8,050 bases of DNA from Thermoplasmata archaeon (GTDB lineage: Archaea; Thermoplasmatota; B47-G6; B47-G6B; 47-G6), in assembly GCA_003663565.1 (NCBI GenBank), contig QMTT01000022.1, forward strand, positions 1 to 8,050. The letters are read 5' to 3'. Positions within the stretch are counted from its first letter, which is position 1. Each line of letters opens with the position of its first letter. Below the pieces are notes generated by a model, which saw nothing but the letters and a program-made list of their open reading frames with translations, was not told the origin of the DNA and did not search any database. The position numbers and the translations under genes are program-made. This document shows, piece after piece, positions 1 through 6,537 of this stretch.

Positions 1-36
1 CATATTATGCTTCATTCCAGTACCGTTTCTTGTGAT

Positions 37-1128
37 TCACTGAGGGATAGATACAGTCCTACTGACTCGAACCCCACGTATATATACTTCCTTTATACCT
101 TCCTTCATGTCGTAGGCCTCTGCCTCCCAAACCACGAGATCTGCATCTTTTCCTGGCGAGATTATTCCCACGATATTTTGGATCCCAAGTGCTACTGCTG
201 CATTATGGGAAAATATACTTGTTGCCTCTTTTTCATTGAGGTCATATCTTATAGCCAGTGCAGGTGCAAGTTGAAGTAGCTTTATGTCCATAAGTGGGTG
301 AAAAGTTGATAATGAAACTGTGATTCCCATCCGGTAGAGTCTAACAACGTTATTAAAATTCCATCTATCAAGATATAGTGGATCTGTTATCCAGAATGGA
401 CCATATACTATAGGGATATTGAACTCTTTTATATAGGAAGCTACTTTAATAGCCTCTGGAGCTCCTACAATGGTAAGTTTGTTTAGGAACTTGAACTCCT
501 GTGCAAGGTTCAATGCAGTTTCTATACTCTCATAGGACATTGCAACAACGAAGACTCTATCAGCGTTACCCAAAATTGATCTGAACTTCTTATCATTTGC
601 ATATAGCTTTCTGAATTCTCTCAAGATGTTCATCCTGAGATCACTTTCATAATATTCGTCAGGAGATTCTAGCAAGATCTCTAATATGGTCTTTTTGTAT
701 AAACTTTGATGTAAAAGTGATGCTCCCATAGTCTTTATTACAGCACCTCTTCCAAGTCTCACAGACTTTCCTCCAGGGGATATATATGCTGTTGTAACTC
801 CAAACTCCCTGGCATCTCTTATTGAAGGATCTGAGTAGTTTAATCCATCGATAACATAATAATCTGGATCTAATATTATTGATCTTGAATCTGAGAATAA
901 TTCTCCATGTATTGACCATTTTATTCCAAGCTTTGAGTATGGTTCTATGAATCCCGGAGTGATAGTTGCATTTGAAAAATCCACATATGGTCCATTCCAT
1001 GAGTCAGTGACCTTCTGTATTTTCCCATTTTTTATCACTATGAAAACATCCTCATAGACATCATGTGTTCCTGTAAGAAGCTTCCCTGCAAGAATGGCGT
1101 ATTCAAATGGATTCGTTATCAATTTCAT
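37..1128 (-). CDS. Amidohydrolase-superfamily protein lacking the metal ligands (probable pseudoenzyme)
   Basis: This 363-residue protein resembles imidazolonepropionase-like amidohydrolases (COG1228). An N-terminal beta-sandwich leads into TPGFIEPYSKLGI (57-69), then VIDGLNYSDPSIRDAREFGVTT (92-113) and GRGAVIKT (126-133). The C-terminus has the family ending GIISPGKDADLVVW (321-334). From family knowledge, active members have HxH after the PGFID strand, further histidines in the barrel and a late Asp. Here HxH is Y64-x-K66, the expected HAH is VAM (195-197), the expected EHA is VGA (221-223), and the late Asp position is F276 in STFHP. I infer it does not bind the usual metal centre, so its role is unknown: a partner subunit or a ligand-binding protein are options. 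There is no signal peptide, so it is probably cytoplasmic. I chose the ATG at 1128. A TTG at 1158 would add 10 residues that look like leader, and GGTGATG touches the ATG closely, leaving a TTG at 1122 possible. Family assignment is confident; function is not. Confidence 0.85.
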   Translation of the reverse strand: MKLITNPFEYAILAGKLLTGTHDVYEDVFIVIKNGKIQKVTDSWNGPYVDFSNATITPGFIEPYSKLGIKWSIHGELFSDSRSIILDPDYYVIDGLNYSDPSIRDAREFGVTTAYISPGGKSVRLGRGAVIKTMGASLLHQSLYKKTILEILLESPDEYYESDLRMNILREFRKLYANDKKFRSILGNADRVFVVAMSYESIETALNLAQEFKFLNKLTIVGAPEAIKVASYIKEFNIPIVYGPFWITDPLYLDRWNFNNVVRLYRMGITVSLSTFHPLMDIKLLQLAPALAIRYDLNEKEATSIFSHNAAVALGIQNIVGIISPGKDADLVVWEAEAYDMKEGIKEVYIRGVRVSRTVSIPQ

Positions 1129-1181
1129 CACCTGTAATTGTGTTAGCTTGATTACCAAATATCGAATTCGTTCAAACCTTT

Positions 1182-1197
1182 AATTTAATATAAGTGA
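1182..1197 (-). promoter_or_regulatory. Possible TATA-type promoter of the amidohydrolase gene
   Basis: Read on the minus strand, the AT-rich stretch CACTTATATTAAATTA lies about 55-70 bases upstream of the ATG at 1128. It is followed by a short AT-rich run. A TATA box here would place the transcript start near 1160-1165 and give a leader of about 35 bases. No clear BRE is visible. This is inference from position and composition. Confidence 0.35.
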
Positions 1198-1262
1198 TTT
1201 AACTTTTTACTCTGATAGCCATTTAGCTAATATGGAAAAAGTCATCCTATAAGGCTCCTTTT

Positions 1263-1448
1263 GTGAGTTGTCACAAACCTCTTGATGGAGAGCTTCGATC
1301 TTTAAGGGCAAGGATGGAGCAGAAGACAACACATCACAACCTCCCCATTCCTTCCAAAAGCCCTCCAATGAAACCTGAGGAAGGAATGTTCTCTGCTATC
1401 GAAATTTCTACCCGCTTCAAAGGTAGCGGAGAACCAGAACAGAACTAA
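1263..1448 (+). pseudogene. Possible decayed C-terminal tail of an IS200/IS605-type TnpB
   Basis: An open frame of 61 codons starts with GTG and has no ribosome site. Its frame is open upstream only to a TAG at 1224. The peptide is polar, without hydrophobic core or domain. It contains LRARME (about residues 14-19), then a Pro/Ser-rich stretch, EEGMFSA and KGSGEPEQN at the end. Its layout resembles the low-complexity tails after the last RuvC motif of archaeal TnpB: the TnpB fragment at the right edge has LNPRM followed about 25 residues later by DDGLMKA. Neither the RuvC DRD motif nor a zinc finger is visible, so at most a fragment remains. IS605-type hairpins lie downstream (1731-1919), which supports a mobile-element origin. 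It may equally be a chance open frame. I would not treat it as an expressed gene. Confidence 0.3.
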
Positions 1449-1643
1449 GCTGAGGATATATGAAAATATCTTTGCTAGAACCTTTGCTCTTTAGGGCTGA
1501 GAAAAAGTTAGTTTTAGTAGTAAATATTGGATTTAAGACATCTCATGGCTAGATGCTCGTGGCTATATTGATTGCTACAAGCTATTGAGCAAATAGTTAA
1601 GTTTAAAATGTGAATATTTGCTTGCTCATAATCGATAAAGCCT

Positions 1644-1686
1644 CCTTCCCTTAATGAGGGTGAGAATAAAGATCCGAAGGGGAAGG
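1644..1686. repeat. Inverted repeat CCTTCCC / GGGAAGG
   Basis: CCTTCCC at 1644-1650 can pair with GGGAAGG at 1680-1686, forming a 7-bp stem around a loop of about 29 bases. A competing small hairpin, CCCT-TAATG-AGGG, occupies 1648-1660. No poly-T follows, so it is not an obvious terminator. It may be part of a mobile-element end or of a folded transcript. Confidence 0.4.
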
Positions 1687-1730
1687 AAGATCTCGGATTA
1701 GATGCTCGCTTTGATGACGTGTAGAGTTAC

Positions 1731-1919
1731 CTGACCTTCTCCCCGTCCTGAAGGGCGAGGCTTTCAGCCCGCAAAGGATGTGAAAACTAAGCTGACAAAA
1801 TTGATCCAAGCTTCGCTCTTAATATCCTCCACAAGGGGAGTCCAGCACGGGGATAGAAGTAACGGGAGTAAGACTACCCCTTAGCCCACTCCCGCCTTAA
1901 AAGGCGGAGAGGAGGTCAG
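1731..1919. mobile_element. MITE-like element bounded by an inverted pair of IS200/IS605-type hairpin ends
   Basis: The plus strand from 1731 begins CTGACCTTCTCCCCG and runs into a hairpin (1741-1760, loop TGAA). The minus strand from 1919 begins CTGACCTCCTCTCCG and runs into a hairpin (CCGCCT/AGGCGG at 1892-1907). The two ends match at 13 of the first 15 bases and about 21 of 30, with changes that largely keep the stems. CTGACCT and AGGTCAG are exact 7-base inverted repeats closing the 189-base unit. The interior has further pairing: AAGGGG 1833-1838 with CCCCTT 1877-1882, and CGGGAGT 1863-1869 with ACTCCCG 1888-1894. From general knowledge, GC-rich hairpins of this style occur at the ends of archaeal IS200/IS605 elements. 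Such elements normally lack terminal inverted repeats, so the inverted arrangement is odd. It could be a non-autonomous derivative, two abutting IS ends, or a structured RNA. No open frame lies inside and no target duplication is visible. Confidence 0.5.
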
Positions 1920-2079
1920 TTTAGCCAATAAGAAGAAAATAATTATTGCCTCCATAAATGATGAAAACTGTTCAAATTATGGGCCTGGAAGTTCCATAGA
2001 GTGCGATCCTTTCCAGAGACTTTTGATCAACCTCGAGCAACTACTAGTAACTGATGAAATTATCTTAAGTAATACTTGG

Positions 2080-2091
2080 TTATATTATATT
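2080..2091 (+). promoter_or_regulatory. Probable TATA box of the ABC transporter operon
   Basis: TTATATTATATT lies about 45-54 bases upstream of the ATG at 2134. Archaeal transcription starts roughly 25 bases downstream of the TATA centre, so the start would fall near 2110-2114, giving a leader of about 22 bases that still contains the GAGGTGA ribosome site. This geometry also argues against translation from the TTG at 2107. A BRE is not obvious. Confidence 0.45.
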
Positions 2092-2118
2092 TAGTTATTT
2101 AGTTATTTGAAAACCTTA

Positions 2119-2125
2119 GAGGTGA
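2119..2125 (+). promoter_or_regulatory. Ribosome binding site deciding the start of the binding-protein gene
   Basis: GAGGTGA is a near-complete match to the archaeal anti-Shine-Dalgarno and sits 8 bases before the ATG at 2134. It lies inside the frame that could otherwise begin at TTG 2107 or overlap GTG 2122. This supports 2134 as the real start, where the signal peptide also begins properly. Confidence 0.7.
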
Positions 2126-2133
2126 CTGACGCT

Positions 2134-3516
2134 ATGACTAAGAGGATTTTATGGCCACTACTTGTGGTTTCCATATTGCTAGTGAGCAGCTTTGCAGGGT
2201 GTGTAGGCGGAGGACAAGAAGAAGAAATAACACTCGTTATTCTAACGAGACACGATACGACAATACAGATGAAGGTTAAGCAGGCGTTCTTATCCAGCGA
2301 TATTGCCAAAAAGTACCATATTGGGGACATAAAATTCAAATACACGACTCCAGGAGAATGGAAAACATGCATTGAAGAAGGTGCTGCAGACGTTGCATGG
2401 GGAGGAGGGCCTACTGTATTCGATGATCTATACTTAGAAGGATACCTGCAACCTTTAGACATGCCGGAGCTCCTACAGTATATAGAACAGCACATTCCGA
2501 AGAAGTTTGCTGGATTCCCAACAATGAGAACTGATGAGAGCGGAAAAATATACTGGGTAGGGGCTGCCCTATCATCATTTGGTTTTACAGTAAACCACGA
2601 TAAACTTTTACAACTTGGCCTTCCAAAGCCAGAAAAGTGGGAGGACTTGGCTTCTGAGACATTTGCTCTAGAACCTCCACAGGTAGGTACTGCTGATCCA
2701 ACGAAGTCAACAAGTAACACTAGGATATTTGAAATCATACTTCAGGCATTTGGTTGGGAAGAGGGTTGGAGAATACTGACACTCATGGCTGCTAATGCTA
2801 GGATATACGATGCAAGTGATTCTGTACGTGAGGGTGTTATTGCAGGAGAGATAGCCGTAGGAACGACTATAGACTTCTACGGATACACAGCTATGAAATC
2901 GAACCCAGCATGTGAGTATGTGGTTCCAAGTGGACAATCCATAGTAAATGCAGACCCAATAGCCCTCGTGAAGAATGCTCCACATAAGGAAGCAGCACAA
3001 GCATTCATACTTTGGGTGTTATCTCCCGAGGGTCAAAAGATCTGGCTTGACCCACAGGTGAACAGAATGCCTATAAATCCAGAGGTGTTCAATACACCAG
3101 AGGGTCAGCAGAGAAGTGATCTTAAGAAGGCCTATGATAATCTTGAGAATGTCAGTGCAATACCATTCAATGATACTCTAGCCCTAATGGTAGAGATCAC
3201 AATGCAATACTACTTTAAGGCCACGCTAGTTGACATGCATGATCTCCTGCATTCAGTTTGGGTACAACTTGTTGAAGCAAAGAGGAACGGCAAGATAACT
3301 GATGATCAATTCGAGCAACTTAAGAAGAAGTTGACAGATCTGCTGACGTTCAAAGATCCAAGGACAGGTGAAACAGTAACGTTCACCCTTGAATGGGCTA
3401 AAGAAAACAATGAGTACGTGAAGAATAATCCTGATGATTATCTTAGTGTTTGGAGAACTGCTGCAGAGCAGAAGTATAATGAAGTTTTGAATGAACTTAA
3501 GTCCATTACTGGGTGA
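2134..3516 (+). CDS. ABC transporter substrate-binding lipoprotein (AfuA/FbpA-like, family 1)
   Basis: This 460-residue extracytoplasmic binding protein starts with a lipoprotein signal: MTKR, a hydrophobic stretch (about 5-20) and lipobox F-A-G-C with the lipidation Cys at 23. A Gly/Glu-rich linker (24-31) follows. The mature domain opens with ITLVILTRHDTTIQ and carries GAADVAWGGGPTVFDDLYLEGYL, TVNHDKL and FILWVLSPEGQKIWL, features of periplasmic-binding type II proteins in COG1840. About 110 C-terminal residues, partly charged helices (QLVEAKRNGKITDDQFEQLK onward), extend beyond the usual ~340-residue core. Family members bind Fe(III), thiamine, phosphonates or similar. The tandem tyrosines of classical FbpA are not evident at the expected place, so the substrate stays open. 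It is the first gene of the operon, its stop overlaps the ribosome site of the permease gene, and the permease and ATPase that follow complete the importer. Family confidence is high; substrate is unknown. Confidence 0.9.
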   Translation: MTKRILWPLLVVSILLVSSFAGCVGGGQEEEITLVILTRHDTTIQMKVKQAFLSSDIAKKYHIGDIKFKYTTPGEWKTCIEEGAADVAWGGGPTVFDDLYLEGYLQPLDMPELLQYIEQHIPKKFAGFPTMRTDESGKIYWVGAALSSFGFTVNHDKLLQLGLPKPEKWEDLASETFALEPPQVGTADPTKSTSNTRIFEIILQAFGWEEGWRILTLMAANARIYDASDSVREGVIAGEIAVGTTIDFYGYTAMKSNPACEYVVPSGQSIVNADPIALVKNAPHKEAAQAFILWVLSPEGQKIWLDPQVNRMPINPEVFNTPEGQQRSDLKKAYDNLENVSAIPFNDTLALMVEITMQYYFKATLVDMHDLLHSVWVQLVEAKRNGKITDDQFEQLKKKLTDLLTFKDPRTGETVTFTLEWAKENNEYVKNNPDDYLSVWRTAAEQKYNEVLNELKSITG

Positions 3517-3524
3517 ACAGCAGA

Positions 3525-5372
3525 ATGGCCACAGTAGTGAAGAAGGCTGGATACAGAAAAGTCCTTGAAAACATATTTGGAACGCCGCACTTTGACCTAT
3601 TTGCAATAGTTTCTTACATAATCCCTCTTGCCTATATTTTCATTTTTTTGATTGTGCCCCTAGCAGAAATGCTTAAGATAGCGTTTACATATAATGGCAG
3701 TTTTTCCTTGCATTGGTTTGAGAGCATATTCTCTCAAGAGTTTTATGTGCGACTGAAACCCCAAGGATCAATATACGTGGACACTCCTCAGTATATATAC
3801 ATAGAGGGCCTTGACTTTGGAGTGATCTTGAACTCGTTAATCGTAGCGGTGCTTGTCACGATATTCTCCACGATAATTGGAGTTGTATTAGCGTATATCA
3901 TGTATAGATACACGTTTCCTGGTAAGAACATATTCAGGGTACTACTTATAGTGCCTCTTCTCGTGACCCCGTTTGTTAATGCATATGTTGTGAAACTTAT
4001 CTTCAGGGAGAATGGGATATTCAATTGGATACTTCATGACCTTATAGGAATACTTCCAAAACCAATAAGAATTGATGGCCTAGTTGGAGTAATCATTGCC
4101 CAGTCTATAGCATATTATCCAATCGTATATCTTAATGCATATGCAAGCTTCGTGAACATAGATCCGTCACTTGAAGAACAAGCTGAGAATTTAGGGAGTA
4201 AAGGGTTTAGGCTCTTTAGGACGATAACATTTCCTCTAGCACTTCCTGGAATAGCTGCAGGAGCAACATTGACGTTTATATTCTCCTTAGAAGATCTCGG
4301 CGCTCCTATAGCATTTCATTCTTCATCCATAGCCAAGAAGCTCATAACTTATCAGGTTTATGACAAATTTCTCAGTGAAACTGGATATAGATCGCCTGAA
4401 ATAGCAGCACTTGCTATAATACTACTTGCAATATCCCTTGCCGCATTTGCCCTGATAAGGAAGTACGTAAGCCTGAGACAATACGCAATGATGAGCAAGG
4501 GAGGTCGCTGGTACGTCAGGACATTCAAGCCCAAGTGGTGGCAGTATGTGATCATATATGCGATAGTTCTTCCCCTCGTGCTTTTCACGATACTCCCTCA
4601 GGTGGGTGTGATTCTCCTAGCGTTCTCTAAGGAATGGTCGAGAACGCCATATCCAAGAGGATTTACTCTTGAGCACATATCTCAGATAGTGCTGGATCCT
4701 GACGTAAGGGGATACGTAATAAATAGTATTATCTATGCGTTCACGGCAATAATTATAATAGTAATAATCTCGATAATGGCGTCATATGTCTCGAATAGGT
4801 TCCGCGGGATACTGTCTCCTATAGTTGAAGCACTAACAGTATTTCCATTAGCAGTTCCAGGGATTGTAATTGCCGTAGGATATTTCTACTTCTTCGCAAG
4901 CGTTACCCCAAGGGACTCTATATTAAATCCTCTCTCTGTGAGTTTTAATCCAGGACCAATACTCATAATAGCCTATAGCATAAGACGTATGCCCTTCACA
5001 GCCAGGTCAATATATGCTGGAATCCAACAAGTTCATGCTTCACTAGAAGAAGCTGCTATGAACCTTGGAATGCCGAGATGGAAGGCTGTCATGAGTATCT
5101 TAGTGCCCTTAATCTCTATGAACGTCCTTGGAGGAGCTATGCTCAGTTTTGTCTATGCCATGAGCGAAACAAGTGTGAGCATAACAATAGGGTCTTTGGA
5201 GATGTCAAAGGCTCCTATGACAGCATACATGAGGGATCTTATTGTAAGCGCTGCAGGGTCTGCTCATATGGCTGCTGCTCTTGGTTTCATACTTATAGTA
5301 GTTCAGATCAGTGCAATCATATTGTCCACGATAATAACCAAGCAGAGATACGCGTTCATAGGGATAACGTGA
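3525..5372 (+). CDS. ABC transporter permease, two fused channel domains (FbpB/ThiP type)
   Basis: This 615-residue polytopic membrane protein carries two homologous BPD_transp_1 domains in one chain, as in FbpB/AfuB and ThiP. Hydrophobic segments lie at roughly 26-47, 98-124, 138-160, 186-208, 240-258 and 292-312, and again at about 340-366, 398-422, 434-458, 477-487, 524-547 and 580-603. Each half has the cytoplasmic EAA loop that docks on the ATPase: LEEQAENLG...FPLALPG near 216-242 and LEEAAMNLG...LVPL near 507-529. A charged linker (about 313-337) joins the halves, and a long external loop (about 50-97) follows the first helix. I chose ATG 3525 because GGGTGA (3511-3516), which includes the stop of the upstream gene, sits 8 bases before it. 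A GTG at 3513 overlapping that stop would add four residues. The protein forms the complete channel for the binding protein upstream and the ATPase downstream. Both EAA loops look intact. Confidence 0.92.
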   Translation: MATVVKKAGYRKVLENIFGTPHFDLFAIVSYIIPLAYIFIFLIVPLAEMLKIAFTYNGSFSLHWFESIFSQEFYVRLKPQGSIYVDTPQYIYIEGLDFGVILNSLIVAVLVTIFSTIIGVVLAYIMYRYTFPGKNIFRVLLIVPLLVTPFVNAYVVKLIFRENGIFNWILHDLIGILPKPIRIDGLVGVIIAQSIAYYPIVYLNAYASFVNIDPSLEEQAENLGSKGFRLFRTITFPLALPGIAAGATLTFIFSLEDLGAPIAFHSSSIAKKLITYQVYDKFLSETGYRSPEIAALAIILLAISLAAFALIRKYVSLRQYAMMSKGGRWYVRTFKPKWWQYVIIYAIVLPLVLFTILPQVGVILLAFSKEWSRTPYPRGFTLEHISQIVLDPDVRGYVINSIIYAFTAIIIIVIISIMASYVSNRFRGILSPIVEALTVFPLAVPGIVIAVGYFYFFASVTPRDSILNPLSVSFNPGPILIIAYSIRRMPFTARSIYAGIQQVHASLEEAAMNLGMPRWKAVMSILVPLISMNVLGGAMLSFVYAMSETSVSITIGSLEMSKAPMTAYMRDLIVSAAGSAHMAAALGFILIVVQISAIILSTIITKQRYAFIGIT

Positions 5373-5379
5373 GGGTGAT
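5371..5379 (+). promoter_or_regulatory. Ribosome binding site selecting a TTG start for the ATPase gene
   Basis: GAGGGTGAT begins inside the permease stop codon and ends four bases before the TTG at 5384. GTG codons at 5369 and 5375 are in frame but lie within or before this site. TTG 5384 is therefore the best start, and it also gives a normal N-terminus for the family. Confidence 0.55.
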
Positions 5380-5383
5380 CGTC

Positions 5384-6442
5384 TTGGTAAATGTCAGAAT
5401 AGAGGACGTTGTCAAAAGGTTCGGAGAGGTAACGGCTCTTAGGGGAGTATCACTTGAGATAAAGCACGGAGAACTGTTCACTTTATTAGGACCCTCAGGA
5501 TGTGGTAAGACAACACTCCTCAGGATTATAGCAGGTTTAGAATATCCTGATGAGGGAAGGATATACTTCGATGATAACGACGTCACAGATCTCAAGACAT
5601 ATGAAAGGGGAGCAGTACTTGTGTTTCAGAACTACGCATTGTGGCCTCATATGACAGTCTATGAGAACATAGCATACGGTTTGAAGATCAGAAAAGTTCC
5701 TAAGGATGAGATAAAGGAAAGAGTAAAGAAGGCACTAGAGCTTGTGAAGCTTGAAGGATACGAAGATCGTTATCCAACACAGCTCTCTGGAGGACAGCAA
5801 CAAAGAGTTGCACTGGCAAGAGCGCTTGCTGTCCAACCAAAGATCTTATTACTTGATGAACCATTGAGTAATCTTGATGCAAAACTAAGAATTGAGATGA
5901 GAAGTGAAATAAAAAGAATCCAAAGGGAACTCGATATAACGGTCATATACGTAACCCATGATCAAGAAGAAGCCATGGCCCTTTCTGACAGAATTGCCGT
6001 GATGAACTTTGGGGTCATAGAGCAGGTGGGAACTCCAAGGGAGATATATCAAAGACCAAAGACGAAGTTTGTTGCTGACTTCATGGGTAAAAACAACATA
6101 CTTCCAGCGAAGATTATTGAGATAAAAGACGGGAAGGCTACACTTAAGGTTCTTGGGCAGGTCGTAAAAGGAGTCCCCGTGGGGAACATTGTAGGTGATT
6201 ACTCGGAAATATATTTCTCTATAAGACCTGAAAAAGTTTCTTTAAGACCATTCGATGGTGCTCAGATGCTTGAGGGAAGAGTGGATCTCATAGAGTACTA
6301 CGGGTTCTTTGTGGAAATCGTTATTAAACTTCACGATATGTTCTTCTTTGTGAGGGTTCCAGACCTTAAAGAGCCTATAAGACTTGGAGATGTTATCAGG
6401 GTGTATTTCGATCCTAAAGATGTAATATTGCTTCAAGAGTAA
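5384..6442 (+). CDS. ABC transporter ATP-binding protein with TOBE domain (FbpC/PotA/CysA type)
   Basis: This 352-residue ATPase energises the importer formed with the two genes upstream. The nucleotide-binding domain (about 3-235) has Walker A GPSGCGKTT (36-44), Q-loop FQNYALWPHMTVYENI with Q82, signature LSGGQQQ (134-140), Walker B ILLLDEP (154-160), D-loop SNLD (162-165) and H-loop His192 in YVTHDQEEAMALSDRIAVM. All catalytic residues are present. The C-terminal third (about 238-350), with FSIRPEKVSLRPF, fits the OB/TOBE regulatory region of this subfamily. Total length matches the usual ~350. The start is TTG 5384, 11 bases after the permease stop and just after a strong ribosome site. 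The frame is open much further upstream, but that part overlaps the permease and reads as non-protein-like sequence. The subfamily serves iron, polyamine, sulfate or maltose importers. With a fused FbpB-like permease the iron/thiamine-type group is likeliest, though this is inference. Confidence 0.95.
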   Translation: MVNVRIEDVVKRFGEVTALRGVSLEIKHGELFTLLGPSGCGKTTLLRIIAGLEYPDEGRIYFDDNDVTDLKTYERGAVLVFQNYALWPHMTVYENIAYGLKIRKVPKDEIKERVKKALELVKLEGYEDRYPTQLSGGQQQRVALARALAVQPKILLLDEPLSNLDAKLRIEMRSEIKRIQRELDITVIYVTHDQEEAMALSDRIAVMNFGVIEQVGTPREIYQRPKTKFVADFMGKNNILPAKIIEIKDGKATLKVLGQVVKGVPVGNIVGDYSEIYFSIRPEKVSLRPFDGAQMLEGRVDLIEYYGFFVEIVIKLHDMFFFVRVPDLKEPIRLGDVIRVYFDPKDVILLQE

Positions 6443-6450
6443 TATCAGAC

Positions 6451-6512
6451 GTGCAGGATGATGAAGATGGCCGCTACTGATGTGTGATGAGCTGCTGGTT
6501 TTCTGACTGCAT
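6451..6512 (+). ncRNA. Archaeal box C/D guide sRNA
   Basis: All canonical elements occur in order within 62 bases. The terminal stem GTGCAG (6451-6456) pairs with CTGCAT (6507-6512) with one G-T wobble. Box C is ATGATGA (6458-6464), box D' CTGA (6477-6480), box C' GTGATGA (6484-6490) and box D CTGA (6503-6506). The two guide spacers, AGATGGCCGCTA (6465-6476) and GCTGCTGGTTTT (6491-6502), are each exactly 12 bases, the length typical of archaeal C/D sRNAs, and only three bases separate D' from C'. Such RNAs assemble with L7Ae, Nop5 and fibrillarin and direct 2'-O-methylation of rRNA or tRNA at the base paired to the fifth guide position before D or D'. By that rule the targets would be Gm within UAGCGGCCAUCU and Cm within AAAACCAGCAGC; I could not assign these to a specific RNA. 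It sits 8 bases after the ATPase stop and 25 before dph6. A T5 run (6512-6516) directly follows. AT-rich TGTAATATTG (6421-6430) could be its own TATA, or it may be processed from the operon transcript. Confidence 0.85.
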
Positions 6513-6516
6513 TTTT
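6512..6516 (+). terminator. Possible U-rich terminator after the ABC operon and sRNA
   Basis: A run of five T follows the closing stem of the C/D sRNA, with further T-rich sequence to 6524. Archaeal polymerase can terminate at U-rich runs without a hairpin, so this could end the ABC/sRNA transcript. Readthrough into dph6 is equally possible because no separate promoter for dph6 is clear. Confidence 0.3.
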
Positions 6517-6537
6517 CATTATTTCGAGGGATAAAAC

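Larger units (their letters stand above)
1449..2079. other. Gene-free intergenic stretch with hairpins and mobile-element debris
   Basis: No open frame with protein-like composition or a ribosome site was found here on either strand. The stretch holds a 7-bp inverted repeat (CCTTCCC 1644-1650 with GGGAAGG 1680-1686), a nested CCCT/AGGG hairpin (1648-1660), a 10-base direct repeat TAGATGCTCG (1550-1559 and 1699-1708), and the inverted hairpin pair at 1731-1919. From about 1920 to 2079 I see only AT-rich spacer leading to the promoter of the ABC operon. Composition and structure suggest remains of one or more IS200/IS605 elements rather than a lost housekeeping gene. Confidence 0.5.

Noticed and set aside
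1..15. Possible start of a further minus-strand gene (ATG at 15, first residues MKHNM) just after the amidohydrolase.
   Set aside because: Only five codons are visible and there is no convincing ribosome site. A tandem amidohydrolase partner is plausible but cannot be supported from this window.
1708..1795. A second C/D-like RNA: TTGATGA near 1711 followed by CTGA at 1731 and another CTGA near 1785.
   Set aside because: Box C has T instead of a purine, there is no proper C' box, guide lengths do not fit and no terminal stem is seen. The CTGA at 1731 belongs to the IS-like end.
1641..1920. A CRISPR array, considered because of the repeated hairpins and short repeats.
   Set aside because: There are only two related hairpins in inverted orientation and no regular repeat-spacer pattern.
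1960..1970. An ATGATGA box-C-like word.
   Set aside because: No D or D' box lies at the right spacing downstream and no flanking stem is present.
2103..2738. Long minus-strand open frame (211 codons) opposite the binding-protein gene.
   Set aside because: It is a shadow of the coding frame with no ribosome site, and the plus-strand protein has clear family motifs and a signal peptide.
5078..5383. Upstream in-frame extension of the ATPase gene by about 100 codons.
   Set aside because: It overlaps the permease C-terminus, is rich in Cys, His and Tyr unlike a real domain, and the ATPase family length and ribosome site both point to the TTG at 5384.
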